Origin: Flavobacterium hungaricum
GTDB lineage: Bacteria; Bacteroidota; Bacteroidia; Flavobacteriales; Flavobacteriaceae
Direction of reading: 5' to 3'
Assembly: GCF_015182285.1 (NCBI RefSeq)
Contig: NZ_PRDM01000004.1
Location: 558,001 to 622,000, forward strand
Length of the DNA: 64,000 nucleotides
Shown here: piece by piece, positions 62,463 through 64,000 of the stretch
How positions within the stretch are numbered: position 1 is the stretch's first letter
Layout of the letters: the number at the start of each line of letters is the position of its first letter
Notes under the pieces: model-generated
What the model was told of the DNA's origin: nothing
What the model saw: the letters and a program-made list of their open reading frames with translations, nothing else
Database searches by the model: none
Program-made: the position numbers and the translations under genes

Positions 62463-63026
62463 ATGAAGAAAATTTGTTTTATAGTTTTATTAACTGCCTT
62501 ATTTGGTTTTTCAACAAAACAATTAAGAAATGAATCGGATCTGGTAAAAACGAACAAATGGTTTATTGCCGGGCCTTCAATCGAAAATGAAGAAACTCTA
62601 AATGCAGTTCGTTTACAAAAAGAAATTATTATTGTTACTGCAAAAGATAATCCGAAAGGAGAAATCGAATTAAATGTAACGATCAAGCCATCAGAAACTA
62701 ATGATGGTATTGCTGCGAATTTGCCTGATGATTCAAAATATGTTGAAATAACTTATCAGTCTTCGCAGGATATAAAATTACAGGCAAGAGAAGGAAATGC
62801 TGAAGGAACCGGCTGTGTACACGGAGGTTCGCACCCGAGAGTCAATCTGCCTGCTTCTCCAAAAGATTATTCTACCGTAAAAATTCTGTGGACCGATTTT
62901 AGACAAGACGGTCGTAAAGACGGAAAACTTTTAAACATACATAATTTGTGCAAATTTAACTTTGTCAATTATAATCCGGTTTCTGGATCTGTCTTAAAGA
63001 TCAAATCGGTAATTGTACAGTTGTAA
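62463..63026 (+). CDS. Secreted protein of unknown function, beta-sandwich-like
   Basis: 187 residues from ATG at 62463, which gives the signal peptide MKKICFIVLLTALFGFS; the upstream TTG at 62421 is less likely. I do not recognise the family. Alternating strands dominate, with NKWFIAGPSIENEETLN, IIIVTAKDNPKGEIELNVTI, YVEITYQSSQDIKLQAR, and a loop with one Cys, GCVHGGSHPRVNLPASP. The end VKILWTDFRQDG and LLNIHNLCKFNFVNYNP recalls carbohydrate-binding jelly rolls, so a glycan-binding role is possible but unproven. It lies alone between promoter and terminator. Confidence 0.7.
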   Translation: MKKICFIVLLTALFGFSTKQLRNESDLVKTNKWFIAGPSIENEETLNAVRLQKEIIIVTAKDNPKGEIELNVTIKPSETNDGIAANLPDDSKYVEITYQSSQDIKLQAREGNAEGTGCVHGGSHPRVNLPASPKDYSTVKILWTDFRQDGRKDGKLLNIHNLCKFNFVNYNPVSGSVLKIKSVIVQL

Positions 63027-63034
63027 AAAATGTT

Positions 63035-63102
63035 GTTTCAGGTTTCATTGTTTCAAGTTTCAGGTTTCAGGTTTCAGGTTATGAAAAACTTTAAACCTGA
63101 AA
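63035..63102. terminator. GTTTCA repeats and hairpin between convergent genes
   Basis: GTTTCAGG and GTTTCAAG units (63035-63080) end in TTTCAGGTT, whose inverse AACCTGAAA (63094-63102) closes a hairpin followed by A-rich sequence, which on the minus strand is a T run before the stem. It may stop the plus-strand transcript. Confidence 0.5.
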
Positions 63103-63113
63103 TAAAAAAAATC

Positions 63114-64000
63114 TTAAAGCTGCATCTGAATTTTATATTTATTCAATACTTTCATTACTAGAAGCATTATTGTTGAAAAAACCAGCGACCAGATAATTCC
63201 TGGAACTCCTTCTCTAAAGTAATCCGGAATAATATGAAGACCAAATGCTTGATTGAAATAATAGATAACGCCGGGTAAAATATAAATCAATAATGGATTT
63301 GCAGCTGCGGGCATAAAGAATTCACTCCATTTAGTTTGTTTTTTAATTTCCATTAACCAATACAAAAAATAGAATAAAACGGTGCAGATTCCTGCCGACA
63401 ACATTGTCCACGATGGAGTTCCTTGTATTTTGGAGATTCCAAAAAAGGGTCTCAGAAAAAATCCCACAGTAAAAAACAAAACAATAAAACCGATAACTGC
63501 CCAATTGATTTTGGAAGCCGTTTTTCTATCAAAAAACAAAAGTGAAACAACTATTCCAGCCGAAGCCAAAGAGGCATGCGTAAGATGTCCTGCTATAAAG
63601 CTCAGCCATGCTGTATTTTGCACAAAAGAATTTTCGACTAGATTTAACGAATTCATTGTCACAGAAAAAATCAGAAATCCGATCATTGCCCAAAGATTGC
63701 CATTTACCAGCCAATAATAAATCACTGTAAAAAGATATGCCCAGCCAATTAAGCCAAGAATTCCCCACCATTTTGGAGTCATTCCTCTTTCGCCGGTATC
63801 CTGAATATAAAAAAAGTATAAGGCAATTAAAACCAATATTCCGCCGTACTGCAGAATATTTTTAAGCCAAAGCGGAAAATCTTTCGGATATTTATTCCAG
63901 ATCGGAATTGGCATTGAATACGCTAAAAGCCCCCAAAAGGCAGGAGCTATAATCATTTTAGACGCATCATAACCATATTCAGCATTGACCATAAAAACAC
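63114..64000 (-). CDS. DUF5009/acyltransferase-family membrane protein, C-terminal part
   Basis: About 295 codons are visible; the N-terminus lies beyond the right edge (the frame stays open to 64000). Eight or so membrane segments. Segments such as NGNLWAMIGFLIFSVTMNSLN and a C-terminal stretch ASAGIVVSLLFF, MPAAANPLLIYILPGVIYYF resemble the DUF5009/HGSNAT-like family, as does the gene at 48.1 kb. A role in acetylating a glycan is possible from the family only. Confidence 0.75.
   Translation of the reverse strand, partial: VFMVNAEYGYDASKMIIAPAFWGLLAYSMPIPIWNKYPKDFPLWLKNILQYGGILVLIALYFFYIQDTGERGMTPKWWGILGLIGWAYLFTVIYYWLVNGNLWAMIGFLIFSVTMNSLNLVENSFVQNTAWLSFIAGHLTHASLASAGIVVSLLFFDRKTASKINWAVIGFIVLFFTVGFFLRPFFGISKIQGTPSWTMLSAGICTVLFYFLYWLMEIKKQTKWSEFFMPAAANPLLIYILPGVIYYFNQAFGLHIIPDYFREGVPGIIWSLVFSTIMLLVMKVLNKYKIQMQL

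Overview
The window looks like chromosomal DNA of a Flavobacterium-type member of the Bacteroidota. The evidence is low G+C, SusC/SusD pairs, lipoproteins, type IX secretion C-terminal domains, a giant gliding-type adhesin, bacillithiol synthesis (BshC), Bacteroidota -33/-7 promoters (TTTG / TAnnTTTG), few visible Shine-Dalgarno sites, and the rpmB-rpmG-DUF4295 order. No rRNA, tRNA, CRISPR array, prophage or transposase gene was seen.

Region 1 (1-26.4 kb) is a polysaccharide utilisation locus for beta-mannan, probably acetylated galacto(gluco)mannan. On the minus strand lie a GH27 alpha-galactosidase (cut by the window edge), a T9SS-secreted protein, a surface glycan-binding lipoprotein, SusD, SusC and an AraC-type regulator. 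Divergently on the plus strand lie GH26 mannanase, GPH-type transporter, GH130 mannosylglucose phosphorylase, cellobiose/mannobiose 2-epimerase, a small carbohydrate-binding-like protein, a second GH26, GH5_7 mannanase and GH97. Then on the minus strand come an aldo/keto reductase, GH3 beta-glucosidase and two SGNH acetyl esterases. The likely flow is: surface mannanases cut the chain, SusCD imports oligosaccharides, side groups are removed in the periplasm, and mannobiose crosses the inner membrane. There the epimerase converts it to mannosyl-glucose, which GH130 phosphorolyses to mannose-1-phosphate and glucose.

Region 2 (26.6-35 kb) holds cell-envelope genes: an NlpC/P60 endopeptidase, an L,D-transpeptidase, a DUF1573 protein, a histidine kinase/response regulator pair, a metallo-beta-lactamase-fold hydrolase and a B12-binding radical SAM protein with an unusual CX4CX2C cluster motif. 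Region 3 (35-42.4 kb) is one 2409-residue secreted adhesin with 18 SprB-type repeats, five Ig-like repeats and a gliding-type sorting domain.

Region 4 (42.4-64 kb) is mostly housekeeping: an SdpR/SdpI/hydrolase operon, an MHS transporter, bshC, a DUF5009 membrane protein, ndk, a DUF721 protein, a serine hydrolase, an archaemetzincin-like protease, ftsY, ribosomal proteins L33 and L28, cinA, an Hpt protein, an FAH-family hydrolase, a DnaQ-type exonuclease, a 2-oxo acid dehydrogenase E2, a glycosyltransferase, an outer-membrane barrel protein and a second DUF5009 protein cut by the edge.

Intergenic regions are rich in palindromic repeats. Four copies of a hairpin element share a core reading TATCTTTTG / CAAAAGGATnCCGC. 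Two REPIN-like elements flank the GH97 gene. A (AACT)19 microsatellite sits between two genes of the mannan operon. I see no clearly new multi-gene system. The best candidates for follow-up are the repeat elements, the microsatellite, the radical SAM protein and a few uncharacterised secreted proteins.
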